From Cardiocondyla obscurior (Eukaryota > Arthropoda > Insecta > Hymenoptera > Formicidae): a DNA stretch of 64,000 nt. Position 1 is the stretch's first letter, and every line of letters starts with the position of its first letter. Location: contig NC_091886.1 in NCBI RefSeq assembly GCF_019399895.1, positions 2,914,001 through 2,978,000 on the forward strand, read 5' to 3'. The notes under the pieces were generated by a model, which saw only the letters and a program-made list of their open reading frames with translations, was not told where the DNA came from and made no database searches. Of this stretch, positions 13,601 through 27,800 are shown in pieces. A program made the translations under genes and the position numbers.

Positions 13601-16600
13601 CCCATCGGGGGATTTTCCGATCGCCGCGACATACGGCAAAATGATATTTCGGACGTACGCTCAGCCGAGCCTTCGACATCTCTAATTTCGGTGCTATCGA
13701 CATTTTTCTTTTGACGTCTATTACTTTTTAGGGACCCGAGAATTATTTTTATTAAACTTACGAAAATAATTCGCCGCGCTATTAAGAAGCTAAGACACTT
13801 ATTTTTTTTATGTAACGCTTTATTTTAATTAAAGTTTGTTTTATTTTAATTGGATTAAAATGTAGGACAGTTTGTTTCTCATATAATTAATTATTAATAC
13901 GATTAATGAGATGTATTTTATATTTAAATCGTCGATTTTTATGTTTAAAATTATAAATCGAATAAATAAAAAAAGAACAAAAACTAAGCGGTTGTGCATT
14001 AAAAATTTCTTATATTTTTAAAATTGTAATTTTTTTTTTACACGAACTCGGGAAATGTCGGCCATGTCTTTTGGTAACAGGCTATTATATTCAGCATATG
14101 AAAATGATAATAATAATAAATAATCAAAATGAAAGGAATACGACCGAGCGAGATGCACGATGAAGATCACGAGGCATGTTTTTCCAGTCATTAGTCGCCG
14201 TCCCCCGTGGTTTTTAGTTCCTCGCGCAACAAAAGGAAAGACAATTCGCGCGGCAAGAAATATGGATCGTTAAGAGAACATTGTCGTCATTGTCATGACG
14301 GAATAATTGTAAAAGAATCGGAAGATACTCGGGAGACATTTCCCAATATCAACATAATGCGCACCCTTCTCTGCTTATTTGCAACACCGTCCATTACGAT
14401 TGCGTTCGTATCTCGACGATTTAGCGCGAGGTAAAAAGCGGGGAAAAAATTATTTAAAGAGACAGAAGAGAAAAGGAAAAAAATGAATAGCATATTCGAA
14501 ACGAAAAAATAACGAAGCGAAAAATAATAGGAATTATTCATGAAAAATATTATCCACGCCTTTATCAAACGAGACAAAAAAGAAATGTATTAAAAAAAAT
14601 ATAATACACATATGGGTGCGGTTCCTAAGCTCGCGAATCTACGAATTCCTAAACACGTACGACTTTGTTAGGACTACTTATGTGAAAATAATTTATACGA
14701 TATTAACATATATTAATTTATCGAATAGAAAATATATACGCCGCACGTTAACGATCTAGACACAACGAGCCGACGCGCCGTGTGAAAGTGCGACGAGGGT
14801 TGCTGCGTGCAGCGTCACCTCCGACAATAGATTCTCCGCGAAAGAAAACCGGTGGAGTATCACTCCTATTGAGGGCCGCGCCGGGTGCCATCCTCCGATC
14901 CCGTCGATTCCGCCAACGTCGAGTACAACGGCGCGAAACAGCTGAGCATTACCGAAAGTAACGCGGAATCTCGCGCATCAGACGCTCGAATTCCTGAACC
15001 GCAATTTCCTTCTCTTCTTCTGTCTCTTTGCCGTGCACCCCGTTCGCGTCTCGCCCACGTCTCGAAAGACGAGGGGCGCCCGGTCTCATCTCCGTCGCAC
15101 CGTTAAACGCTCCCACTCTGCCAGAAACGGAACGCTTATCCGATCCTTCCTCCTCCGCCGCGCGCTTTGTGTTCCGTCGATCCGGAATGAGAATCGGCTT
15201 ATTTGCCGACGAACGAGGGCGCACGGCAGACGTCATTCCGTTTTTCGGAACACGGTTCGTCGGTATTTTGGATTTCCTTATTTATTGCGCGCCGTTCACG
15301 CTTCGATTTTCCCGTTTACCAGCCCGTTACGTTACGAGTTTTCCCATTTACCGCGCGTTACCGCTTTTGCTCGCTCCGACAAGCGCGATTGGCGCCCCAT
15401 CGCCTTATTCCGTATCCCTTTATTTCTCCGATTCTTTCGCTGATATGGTTTTAAGAACGTTTGAAAAAAAATGTTTACTTTTCTGTACCTTTTTGTCTTT
15501 TTTAATAAAAATACAACCAATTGGTTGGTCTCAAAATTTATATGTAATCTCGTATTTTTTATTCGATTTTGTATTCAATTTTTATATTATTTTGCATGGC
15601 ATTAATAATAATGAAATGCTGTTTTCGCGATAAAAATAAGGTCCTAATACTTAAACTAGTCGCGGGGAAAAAAAATCAGCGTGTTATTTCCAATTTCACG
15701 TACAATCATCGAGATAATTTTTATTTCAGCGCGCGTTACGGAATAAAATAGACTACTTCAACTGCAAACAGTCAGTATTAACGAGACAATTTACCGCGTC
15801 GGTTTCACAGGTATTTCTTAATTGTGTCGTCTTTCTTGTTTGGAATTTCTGACTCGCCGCAACCTAATTTAAACATGCAACGAAAATAGCGTCCATTAAC
15901 TCGATCCTCTGCGATGCACCGCCACGTCAATATACCACAGTTATTCTAAGTTTGATACCAGAAAGACCAGCGTTATACCTTGATTATGTAAAGTAATGCA
16001 AAGAAATGTAACATAGACGAACGTCGACATTATTCCAATCCGGTCCGTACTTACATTTCACTTGTATCATCGCTATCGGAATTGTAAAAATACCATTAAA
16101 ATGCAAAGCTACAGATAACACGTGGACGGTTTTTTTCTTTCTTTTTTTTTTTTTTTTTTTTTTTTCTAACGACGAGACGGCTCTGTAACGTTTTTACGAG
16201 TGCAGATTTACTAACTAACGTCATCAAGCCCTCCAACGTAGTCTAAATGCGACAGGAAAGTAGCCCTTTTTACGACCGCGTTACATTTCCCTGCGCTGCC
16301 AGCGGTCCTGTTAATGCGAAGGCGCTATTTCTGACTCGCAATGGTATTTCCACGGGCCGGGGAATTTAATTTTTTACGCGTAACGATGCGCTATAATGTC
16401 ATTCCTTTAGCGAGTCTCGGTAAAAATGCATTAACCCATTACCGGGCCGGTCCCATGCGTGCGCCGGGCAACGTCCGCGCGCGGCGTGAAATTTTCAACG
16501 CTCGTGGTATTGTACCGCGGCCGTCAATACCGAGAAGGTAGGCCGGAGCGGTACGACGGCGCCGCTGGCGTAACCATTATTGGCCAATTAATTGCGCAAT

Positions 16601-19600
16601 GTCAATAATACAACGCCTACGTTCAATTATAAACAGAGAAAGCGCCTGTGATCGATTTAATTATGTTACATCGCCGTTCGCCAGAAATGACGATGCCAAT
16701 CGAGACTAATGCGTCGAAAATTGGGTACAATCAGCGCACAAAGAGAAATTGGAGAAATACGGTCTATCTATTTGGATGTTCGACGGCATTCCCGATTTGC
16801 CCGGAACCCGCGACACGGTTTTACGAAACTCGAGCAGTCGCCGATAACGATTAGTCGCTTCGGTCTTAATTATGTTCGTCGGGGAAAGTGTCCACTTAAC
16901 CAGCGGTTTAATTTTTTATGTCACCCCCTTTTTGATAAATTTGCGATTAATAATAAATTACGCGACGGTTGAGAGTTCAAAGTCGAGCCGAAAAGAGGTT
17001 CCCTTGCTTGTGAAGAAATTATAAATCGATCGAGACGATTTTTGCCCCCGAGTGGATCGCTCCCGCAAATATTTCTCGCGCCGCTTCGTTCTCGCATTAT
17101 TCATCGACGTTCGAAAGACAGTCGATTGCCTCGCTAGATCTCTTATCGTGATTCACGCTTCTGATATTATTTCTTTAACGTCAGCGTTTTCACGCGATGC
17201 GTTTTCCGGGTCGCCGCGCCGTCGGATAATTCTGGACGATCGTTTTCGCCTTTGCGGCGAAAAGCGCCATGGGAAAACGGAACGGGATAAGCGGCCGATG
17301 TCGTCGACGTTATTCTAACGACAATGATATTGCGTCTTTTCCCTTCAACGCGCTTTGCGCCGAGCTAAAATTTAACATGATCGCCGTAATAATTTCCCCG
17401 TTATTCTCACGCCGGTGAATTCAAATAGAACTCCGCATAAAGATTTTACGCGCATAATAACGTGTTTAACGTCTTGACAAAATGCTCTATTCGCGAAAAG
17501 TCGAAGCTGCACTATCGCTGGAAATTTCGACAGTCTCCTAGTTAATAATTTAACGCGACAGTCTCCTAGTTAGTAATTTAACGCGCGGCTTTTCGATAAT
17601 TCTTTCAATTCTGAACGAATAACGTTCGAGCCTTTCTTACGGAACTAAAATTTTTTTTTTTGCGGTCTATCGAGAGCATTCTGGTTTCGCGATTTGCTTT
17701 ACGCGCAACACGCATGGTGATTACACTGATAAATAAACCGCGAGAGCGGACGTATGAAAACCGACGGTACAAAGGGTTGGAGAAGCGGAGGAATGTTTCG
17801 AGGGTATTGTTTCTCACACGTGGTAAGCGATATTTGTTTTTTCCAACGGCTACACTTTGCCGACCGATGCCAGACATATGTATTATTTTATGGTTGATCC
17901 TTCTATAGTTCGTCGAAACCACGTTCGCGCTAGATACTAAAAATATTTGACAGGAACGGGATCTTGTAACTCTGTAATTCCATGTGTCATAAACCTTCAT
18001 ATTGAAACGCGCGTGCATAAAAAAATCGCAAAATTACACAAAAGCCTATGCCTGTATTCGGTTTTTTTTTTTTTTTTTTTTTATACAAAAACTGCCCGTA
18101 TTTTTAGACACACGGCATTATCTGGTTTCATCCATTTCATGCCGCGCTTTATGTTTCTCGTTTATCTTTTCTATTTTACCCGTTTATTTTCCTCGGCGAA
18201 TGATTTTTTGATGTTTCTTTGCCGTTGGATGTCAAGCTGTCAATATTGGACTGATCACAGAGTCGAATTTGCGTTTACGATTTATACAGGATTGGCAATC
18301 AATCAGCATTGCAGCGAAACATCAATGCCTGCGATGTGTAGATTTCCCCATTTTTTTTTTTTTTTTTTTTTTTTAAGTGCCTTAGCTATTACATATATTG
18401 TATATATGTTTCATTCATTTTTTTATGTACATATTTTATTATTTTACCAAGCATTAACATATTTAAAATTAATATTAAAAAAAATTTTTATCAAGTAGCA
18501 AAAGTTTTCGTTCTCTACTCCGGCAGTCTAAATCAAATTTATAAATATCATAGTACGTGAAAGGTGCGAAATTGAATAGAAACGCTTTTGTACGCTTTCG
18601 GTATTATTTAGGAATGTGACGCGTTAAATCCCGATATTTCCGCGCTATTTTAATGTCATCATATTTATATGTAAGCGTATCATCGTCGAATTCACGATGA
18701 TTATATTCACGGCGCTTCGCATTTACAATAACGTTAACGCACACCGGGCCCCCGCGGTGATGGGGTTGAATAGGAGATCGTGGCAACGCGGTATTGGCGA
18801 TACGTGGTCGGCATTACGTAACGAGAGCCGGTTCGCGATCGAGGATTTTGCGGCAGACGGACACGCGGACGGACGACGTGAGTGAGCGGACTACCACATG
18901 CGCCGCGAATACTGCGATACAATTTGCGCGATATTCCATCCTCGCCGTGCCAGCGATTCCCACCTACTCCTATCTTCCTCCTCGCACGTGCACGCGTGCA
19001 CGCGAACTTTGCCCGTGTATCGCATCGCGTAAAGACGCCGCGATAGATTACTGTCGATCTTACCGTCAAAGTCAGAATACGCAAGTTTTATTCATATACG
19101 AACAAAGATAAAGAGAATTATTATTACAGTTGTACTTTATTTCTCGGTTATCAATCGAAGAGTTTCTGGATATGCTTTAACTCCTGACTTAATGTGGAGA
19201 ACAAATTTCAGGGTTAAAAAAAAAAAAAAAAATTTTTTAATAAAATAAAATGTGTGGAACTTAGAAATTGAGTTTTTCAACTCGTCCTCCATCCTATCTA
19301 TCGTCCTCCTCGACCCCTTTTCTCTACGTTAAATCTCAACTCGACCGCGCGCGATGACAACCTACAAGACCATGTCGCGTATAGGTATAGCCACGGCGAT
19401 AACCCCGAAGGTCATCGTAAGACATTCTTCAGCGGTTTGATTTAGTAACCCTCTCGAACTATCCTAGCCCTCCACCCGCGCTTATCTAGCGCTGTTCGGA
19501 GCGCTTGTACCCCCGACCGCCGTTCTATACCCCCGGCTGCAATATACACGTCCGCGGGTGCAGTTTACCACCGTGAAACGAATCGGAAGTGTGGCGGAAA

Positions 19601-22600
19601 TACGCCCGCGCGTGGTCGTGTCTAAAGGAGCACTGCGAACCACGCAGTTCGTCGAGGGGTAAGTTTACGCTGCTGCACGAACGTGTTCTCTTGACTGCAA
19701 AGAGCGTACACATTCGGGCTCGATCCTCTAACGCGAGCGTATTTCGGAATTACCTTTATCTCCTCTCTCTTCGAGCGCTGACCAAATGTTACTATTTGGC
19801 TAGCCATTGGTCAAACGATCGCAAAGAGAATTCTATAACAATCGATGAAGAATTTAGCCCCGATATTTGATCTAGTTTAAAGGTAATTGTTTGGAGACCC
19901 GCGTGGTTTTCATATCAATGAGATCGGCTGATTAATTCACGATATTCGTTAATAAATTCTTTTTATAATTTTGATTAATTTTAATTATTTCGTTTACTTT
20001 GTCTAGCACCGTGCTCGCGAAAAAAAAGGAGAAAGAAATGATTGAGATTAGATAAAGATTAATTGAAATTAATAAAATTAATTAAAAGACGAAAATCTGC
20101 TTGTGGATTGCGGTAATTTAGGTGATCACTTTTACGATTCGGAGCGAAGTGAGGTAACAATTTCGCGATAGTGTGCACGCGCCTTAACGCGAGAGCTTGT
20201 TGCAGACACGGGATGATGAATCGCTCGCTCTATCTTTTCTTTAGATCTTATGACTCCGCGCCGTGACGTACTGAATCTCCCGCGGGAGCTCGGGCTCGAT
20301 AAATAAAGTGGATTTAAGTACGCCATCAAAGCGCGTTCAGTTCCTTGAAAGAAATCGTCTTGATGTTACAATTAAGTTCGCCGTAGTTATCGTCCGCCAT
20401 CAGATTTCTTTGGCCATACACGTTCCGCGAAATCCTTATAGAAGTTAGTCCACGTTGAAAACGACGTGGGTCAACCTCTAAAAGCCCCCCTCGCCCTCCC
20501 CCCCCTACGAACGTACGAGTGCTCACGAAGGCAAAGGGATTTTGTTACGACGTATTCACCTTCCACCATATTAATCTTTAATAACAGACGTCCCTTTGAC
20601 ATGCGCGACTTTTTCTTAAATTTTCTTACTTTTTTTTTATTTTAAGCCAGCAAGACCTACCTCGACGGAGCAGTTTTAAATCCGTAATCCTGTCGGGATC
20701 TGAGCTTAATTAAATTCGAAGAAAAAAAAGGAAAAAAAAAAAAAAAAATGTAATTTTCATATATAACTCACGATCGATTTTGACTTGATTAAAACTTGAT
20801 TATCAGCGTCGGCTTTTCTTCGACAGGTATTACTCGCTACCCGCTAGTCTACCCGGGGGCTATCTTTGCGACTAACTTTTAAATTAGAATTCCGTTCAGG
20901 CGAAGTGCATGTCAAATAAATGAACAACATTTTGTTTTACGGTACAATTGACATCTCGCCGCGCTCGGTTATACCGCAATTTTCTCGCAGATTGCGCCGT
21001 TCTGTACCGGACGTTTTGCCGTGACATTTCCGTTCAGGCTTATAACGGGTCCTACTCGCTCGCTCGCCCGCCTCGGCTGGCATATCTATTTCACCGTTTG
21101 CTCCTAAGGGCGCTACGAGTCCCAGAGTATTAATAAATTGCGCTGCATTGTGTGCTACGCTCTGTACTGGTTCCCACCTCCGTTTTCCTGTATCAGCATC
21201 GCCACCCGTTTCCCCATCCGTTTTCTCGTCTTTTTATTTCGCCCGCGCGCAGCTGCCGCGACGAGTATCTCCCATCGGGATTACCGGCGGCGCGTCGGAG
21301 AACGCGCGCGAGAACGCGACGGCACTATCGCTTCCGGAAAAGCTACCGAATGGATTTAAGGGATTTTAAGAAGATCGCCAAGGTCGACGTGGATCGAGGA
21401 TTTGGCTAACGCCGCGAATGACGCACGGTTCCGCAACGAAGGGAAGGAAAACGTTGGTCATCCTCGGAGAAACTCTATCTCTCAACGACAACAAGATTTA
21501 TTTTAATCTCGCTTTCGATCCTACCAGAAATTATGTAAAGATTTGAACTTTTTTTTTTTAATTATTTTTGGAAAGTTTTATCTCGTTTATTTCTTTTTCA
21601 TTATGCTAATTAATTCGTGTAATATTCTTTTTATATTTTTTTAACAGAGGGGTTTAATTATTTGGGTTGAGTTCTCATTTTTGGACGTCACCTTAATTAA
21701 TTTACAATAAAATGCTAAGTGCCGACGATCTTAAAATTCGCGCAGTTTCTAATCGCGCCGGAAACGAATAAGTTCAATTCGCCAATGTCTTCCTCACTTT
21801 ATTGCACCGCCTTCCAGCTGGAAGCTGGAAGTAAGGCGTTAATGGTGCGGATGACATAGAGCTAGAAAAGCAGGTCGAAGGAGAACTATCACTCATGCGA
21901 CCGGTAACAAACGCACGGGAAAACTCCCTTCTGTAGAGAGTCTCGGAGTCTCCACGACGGTATAGATCGCGTCAAAGTTGGGTACTTCGTCATTTTTAGT
22001 AGCAACGACGTGACCTCGCGTTTATGTCATCACCTTCATAAAGAAACTCGATCGTTAATAATATCTATGAGAGGAAGTCTGCATGTTTCAGAGAATTCGA
22101 AACGTCGAAAGCTTACAAAAAAAAAAAAGACATCACCCTAAACCCCTAATTTTTTTTCGTCAGCTTAACAAACGATTATTTACGATTATTTGAAATTAAA
22201 ATAATAATTATAATGCACGCTATCGATTGTCGCCTGCAGAGCGCTCGCTTTAAGACGCGTCGCTCTCGAAAAGTTATCGTCGACATCTTTTCTTTCTATA
22301 GACGCGAAATAATCGGAAGTATTATCAAAATTCCGCACGGTCGAGCGAGAATTTTGGCGTGCGCCGTTCGGCCGCATTTTCGAAGGAAGAAGCCCTCAAG
22401 CGAGCCCTTGACCCGCCCTTGTGAAATTTGCGTTGCGGAGCCAACGAGCGTGCCGTGCACAAGTTGAACGTAAAATTGCCGGCGGAATACGGAAATATGC
22501 GAGCGGGGCCTTCCGGCGTCGTCGCCGGCCGAGTTATAACACCCGCTAGTGAAACTGGCAAGGCATGCTCCATCACGTCCGCGGAATATTTTCGATAGAT

Positions 22601-24776
22601 AGCGATAGTCTTGCATTTCCTTCCGCGTCTCGCTCCTTTACCGCTACATACCTACCACGAATCCACGCAAAGTCAAAACTTTTCCGCGTTCAACCTCGAT
22701 TCTAGGCGCGCAAAAGTGTTAAAGAATTTACGGTTTCAAAACGCAGACAAACAAAAATGAATTTTATGCAAACTGCGCTTTAAATAAAATAAACGAGATC
22801 TTTTTGGACTTTTAATATGTACCGAGAATAATTAATTTTTTATTTATCGATTGGGTAATAATTAAAAGTTGATATAAAACGTAACGTTGTAGAAAAGGTA
22901 TCGAATGAAAAGAAACCGGAAAAAAATTGTAAAAACCTCTGAAGTATCGTTTCATTACGGGGATAAGAGCAAGCCCACAGTTTTTCAAATAAAATCGCAC
23001 GATATACATTGTTGTTCCTGAAGAGATAAAAATGGTTAAAGTGAAAGAAGTGGGGCAAGTAATCCTCTTTCACACCAAAGATAACTCGAGATTGAGAGGA
23101 GCAAGTGATGCACTTTGCCGGTCTTGGATTACTTAGATCCTTGAGAAGTCCGAAGAACGTCGAAGTAGCTGTCTCGAGTTTACCGCGAAAATTTCGGGTA
23201 AAGCCTGATGGTAAAATAAAGCGCGCGCTCCTCTCTTTCTCTCTCTCTCTCTCTCTTTTTCCCGAATTGCGCCCGAGTTCCTTGCGAATTGCTCTTCAAT
23301 TTTCGAGCCGCGGCTCCGGAAGAAAGACGCCGCGAAAGAATTTCAAGTAGGCGACACGTGTAAAGCATCGACGGCGCAAAAACAGCTTCGGGAAGTGATT
23401 CTACTTCGCGGCGCGATGCAGTTTTGGTTGATTCCCGGTTCCGGCCAAGTTCCGGAAAACTCCGTCGAGCGAAAGTTGCGCCGTTTCGAGAGCGTGGGTT
23501 CTTATGACTTCCTCCCGAAGTGTCGGATCATATCGGAGTAATGCGGAGACTATGCTTGTAAATCATAGAGACACGCCGTTGTTTGGGGCAAAATATCGCG
23601 CGCGGCGTAAATTTAATTTAATATGAAACGATAATATAACGCGAAATTAAAAAGACAATGTTGCACGTACAACAATCAGCTTTAATCTATTCGCTTTAAG
23701 ACAACATGATTTTCTTGTTATATTTTGAATAAATATTTGTACCTGATTTGATGATACAATTACAGTTTGCGATGTCCGGATAGCAAATTACCAATTGAAA
23801 GCAATTATTAATTATAATATCTTTGATACAAATAACGTCATTGGAGCGTAGCTCAGTTTAGAATTATTGACAATCACTTCCACCGGCCGAACTAAAATCT
23901 CGCCGGTCTACACCGTCGCGTAGTGTTGCGCTATAGATATAATTACAACCGTCTGGCGTTCAATAAGCTGCCAATTATCTCTAATGGATCGCGTTAAACT
24001 TCTAAAATGAGAGCCCAATGCTGTAAGCGCCGTCGTGCATGTCGTTCGTTAATGTTAATTTTCGAATCGGTAATCTCTGCTTGCTGAATCCAAAAACAAA
24101 GCCTTTGACGCTCACGTTTATCGATAAACAATATTTGAAAAATCAGTTATCGACGTCACTCTCTTGTTACTGATAATTTTATCATTATTGGTATAACGAA
24201 AGAGAGTTGTTATCCAATCCTTAATGTTATTAACGTTAATAAAACACGATATCGAAATCATAACGAATAATTGTATTAATAAATGCGATATTATCTGAAA
24301 ACTGTGCGACTTTTCAATGATACGCCTCAGAACGTGCATCAATTCAATTAAAATATATATTATTTTACGTTAAGTATTATTTCGTATTACTTGATTAAAG
24401 GAAAAAGAAAAAAAAGAAAAAAAAAAAAGGTTTAATGATCCCTTATGTCTATTCGCGACGATTACATCCATTGTGAAAGCATCGGGGAAACATTTATCGT
24501 CTGCAGAAAACACCGCGATGAATGTAGACGAGATTTAGCAAGTTCCGGCATATAATTCAGGAACGACACTTCGGAAAGTTACTGCCGAACTTGCGAGTCG
24601 AAACGATATCGCGTCGCGTAGACCATCGAAATGCCATTGAGAAGTCGCAAGAGGGAAATTTGCGAGCGGCACCCTCTTGCCTCTTCGTGTTTACGTCTGC
24701 GCGAGAAGCTCGGGTGTCGGCTCTCTCGAGTCGCACTTGATTCAGAAGAATAATACGCTTCATTTCTCGTTTTCAG
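10691..24776. other. Fur2: No supported gene; possible long first intron of Fur2
   Basis: AT-rich DNA alternating with CpG-rich patches (around 13.3-13.7, 14.75-15.4, 16.3-16.6, 18.7-19.05, 20.95-21.4 and 22.2-22.7 kb). ORFs here reach 201 aa (15028-15633) but overlap other open frames and show no domain. I looked for the Trp-Ala-Val...Gly-Gly and His-Gly-Phe...Gly-Gln prodomain signature that should precede 24777 and did not find it. Confidence 0.55.
17528..17583. repeat. 28-bp tandem duplication, two copies
   Basis: Unit CGACAGTCTCCTAGTTAATA... at 17528-17555 is repeated at 17556-17583 with a single A-to-G change. A local duplication; no function suggested. Confidence 0.9.
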
Positions 24777-24881
24777 ATCGGTGCCCTGAAGAATTATTAC
24801 CTGTTCTCTCACAAGCGACTGCACAAGAGATCCCTCACCGCGAGCGAACCGCATCACAAGGCGCTCAGGGATGAACCGCGG
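24777..24881 (+). CDS. Fur2: Fur2 exon: second half of the inhibitory prodomain
   Basis: 35 codons in phase 0, between a strong acceptor (pyrimidine tract then TTTTCAG, ending 24776) and donor GTAAGT at 24882. It reads IGALKNYYLFSHKRLHKRSL and onward, the conserved convertase prodomain segment; PCSK5/6 have nearly the same GALK-YY pattern. R14-L-H-K-R18 fits the secondary internal cleavage site R-x-x-K-R, and His12 aligns with the prodomain pH-sensor histidine of furin (His69). The exon lies in a different frame from the ATG-started ORF that covers this stretch (24677-24874). The preceding coding exon should join in phase 0 but was not found. Confidence 0.93.
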
Positions 24882-27800
24882 GTAAGTCGGCGGTATCTTT
24901 GTATTTTGCTAATTAAGAGGCATTCGTTAAGAGACGCACGCGGGAGCGAGACTTGCTTTACGCTCAAAGAGTAAGACGCAATATTTGCGAGAGTCGTAAT
25001 AAATTTACTTCCACGTCTGCGGTGCGGAAGGAAAAATTTAATCAATTTCAGTTATCGCATTAAGGACTTTGTTCCCACCAGAAAAGAATTACAATTAACG
25101 TAAAATTTACCCGTGATAAAGCAAAGAAACGAAGTACGCAGTCGTAAAAAGAAAAACCATACGTAATTAGAGTAAGATGATTATAATTAAGAATGCGCAT
25201 TTTGCGTTGATAAAAGTGTACGCGAAAATTAACTATGGGCAAACTAACTATCGGACAGGCTACGCTTTAACGTGCTCGATATCCGGAATTGTAACAATTA
25301 TTTTGGACAAGTAATTGGTTACTATAAGCGCTATTAAATTACGGCAATACTTGAACTCACTTTACGATCGGTTAGCGCAAAAACGGCGTTTCGATAATTA
25401 GCTTAATTGGTCGATTTTGTTAAAGACGCGTTAGCGATTGCATGAAATAACGTGTTCTAGTAAGCGAACTTAACGTTTATTCGATATGAAAGAATATTCA
25501 ATAGAATTCAAACTCGTCAATTCGCGACAGGTGCGTTTTTTTTTCCATTCGGATTGAGAGAGAAAAGAATATTGAAAGAAATTTGAGAAAATTCAGTAAT
25601 AGTGATAAAAAGCATAAATTTCGTAATAAGATGTTTTAAAAACAAGCTGCATATAACATGCGTGACGTAAATAACCCCAGCATAAAAATGTTTTTTCTTT
25701 TTTTTACGCGTGCACCTTTTGTGCCTTCAAAAAAATCATTTTCCCGTTTACATGCAGTTTTCTATAACTAAACATTCTGCCACTGTGATAGAATATTCAA
25801 TAGCAGTCATACACCTCACAAAGGATCGCAAAATGTCTTGTTTTTTTTTTATTGATCAGAGCTTTTTGTTTTTGTTCTATTCTAAAGTCAACGTTGTGCT
25901 AAACTTTAATCGTTAAAAAAAAAAAAAAGAAAATTCTAAATAAGGACCAAAAATTGGTGTGATAACTTCGCGAAGTGAAAAGTGGCAGAAAAGTATATTT
26001 AACGTTTAACTTATTAATTACATATTGCGCGTACTTCTCTCAATCCAAATTGTTATCCCTAATAACGCGATGCGCGCTCGCAGGCGGTAAATCTTAGATC
26101 CGTCGTACCCGTAAATAGTTTATGAAATTCTATCCTTGTACCTGTAGAGTTTTTCCGAATTTTTCACTATAATATCACTTTAGTACTCGCGCGGGAAATA
26201 CCTGGTGGTCGCTTTAAGTGCACTCTCGGTGAAGCCTCGTCGTCCCTTCTCTCACGAGGACGTGGCAAAATATCTCACTGTTTCGAGAGACAATATTGTC
26301 GTCGCCGCGTTTTCCGCCATTGTCCTCGTCTCGATAAGCTCCTTCGCGCGGGTGAAAATTACGGAGTGGAAAAGTAAGCGAGGTGGTCGGAAAAATATAT
26401 ATCGCGCCGAAAGGGGAGGGAGAGGAAAGCGATAAAAGGGAGAAACAAAGGGTGGTGCTCGCATGCATCGCGGGGAACCGCGCGATATAGCATTAATTAT
26501 GAGCTGCGCTCGCGGGGGTACGCGTTATCGCGAGGAAAATGCCATTTGCACGGGGCCGAACGTGCGGGAGGGGGGGGGGGGTAATTTCCGCGCGAGATAC
26601 ATTTTTTTCCAAACGCTTCGCGCTCGGAGATCGCGGGGATTTATGGCGGGCAAAGCCACGGATACGTGACCGGGAAATCTCTCTCGTTCTCCCAACGATC
26701 GTGACTGGCTGCTTATTAATTGTGCAGCACGCTTAGTTAACCGCTTAATTGTTCGTTAAAAAATAAATGAGCGACGTTTTATTTTGTACGTGCTCGAGTT
26801 GGGAAAATGTCACGTCGCTCGTATCGATACGAATAAAATTCACCTATTTATTTATGAGAGAGAACGAATCGTTGATACTTTATTCTTTTCATTAACCTTT
26901 TCATTATGTGCATTTAAAAGACCTTATACTGACGTAGATGTATTATACATTCTCAATTTTACCTCCCTTTTTTTTTCTTATTAATTGATATTAATTATTA
27001 GATGCATTAAATATAAAAATTCAAATTTTTCCGCGTATTAACTTTCTTTTGAATTAGTGCTTTTTTACTTTAATATTTGATATTTTAATTTATACCTACA
27101 ATTGTTTATAATTCATGAGAGAATGCAGTAACATCTGCCACCATTCCATTGCGCGATTATCATAACCGTTTGATTTTAAGAGACTTTTAGCTTGTTCAAT
27201 AATCGATTTAACGCGGCACATGTACCAAATTCTTATCTCAACGCTCGTTGTGTTAGTTTGGAAATTTAGAAATTTCCGCATCGGCGCGCGCCTTCAATAA
27301 GATCGTGAAACTAACTCGGTTGATTTCGACGTATTTGGAGCCCCGCCAAAATTGTGTGAGGGGTCGTGAATTTGTCGGTGGCACCGAGCGTTGAATCGCA
27401 TTGCGTGTCTAGATTCAGCACGATGATATGAATGAAACGGGAGGAATGCGGCGCGTGCTAGAATTAAAGCTCGTTCCCCGAGGCGTTTTTCAGTGATTGT
27501 TCGATTTATGACCCTCGATTGAGTCAACCTGCCCATTGTGAATTTTCCACGTCGCAGTGTCACAGCATATATGCGCTTGTTTACCCAATCAACGGGATGA
27601 TAAACAGCGACGGTGTTACGTATGACTTTATGATATTTCGAAAGGATAAAAATTTTTATTTCATCTTTTTCGCTTAATTAAACTTTTTCTATCTTCTAAT
27701 TATATCTTTCGCCGGCAAAATAACTTTTTAAAATAATATAAAAATCGTGAAATATATTATGATACTCGTCGCGTATAAAATTTATCGTAAAATTAAAATT

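Noticed and set aside
15028..15633. 201-aa plus-strand ORF, the longest outside Fur2
   Set aside because: It overlaps a 136-aa ORF in another frame, is Arg/Ser/Pro-rich in the CpG part, then becomes Phe/Ile/Leu-rich in the AT part. It follows base composition, not a protein, and shows no domain.
17947..18498. 183-aa plus-strand ORF
   Set aside because: Carried by two long poly-T tracts read as poly-Phe; low complexity.
19215..19250. Poly-A run as the tail of a retrotransposon
   Set aside because: No coding remnant or target duplication visible upstream; homopolymer runs are common throughout the window.
22130..22155. CCCTAA-like string as a telomeric repeat
   Set aside because: Only two imperfect units; insect telomeric repeat arrays would be long and regular.
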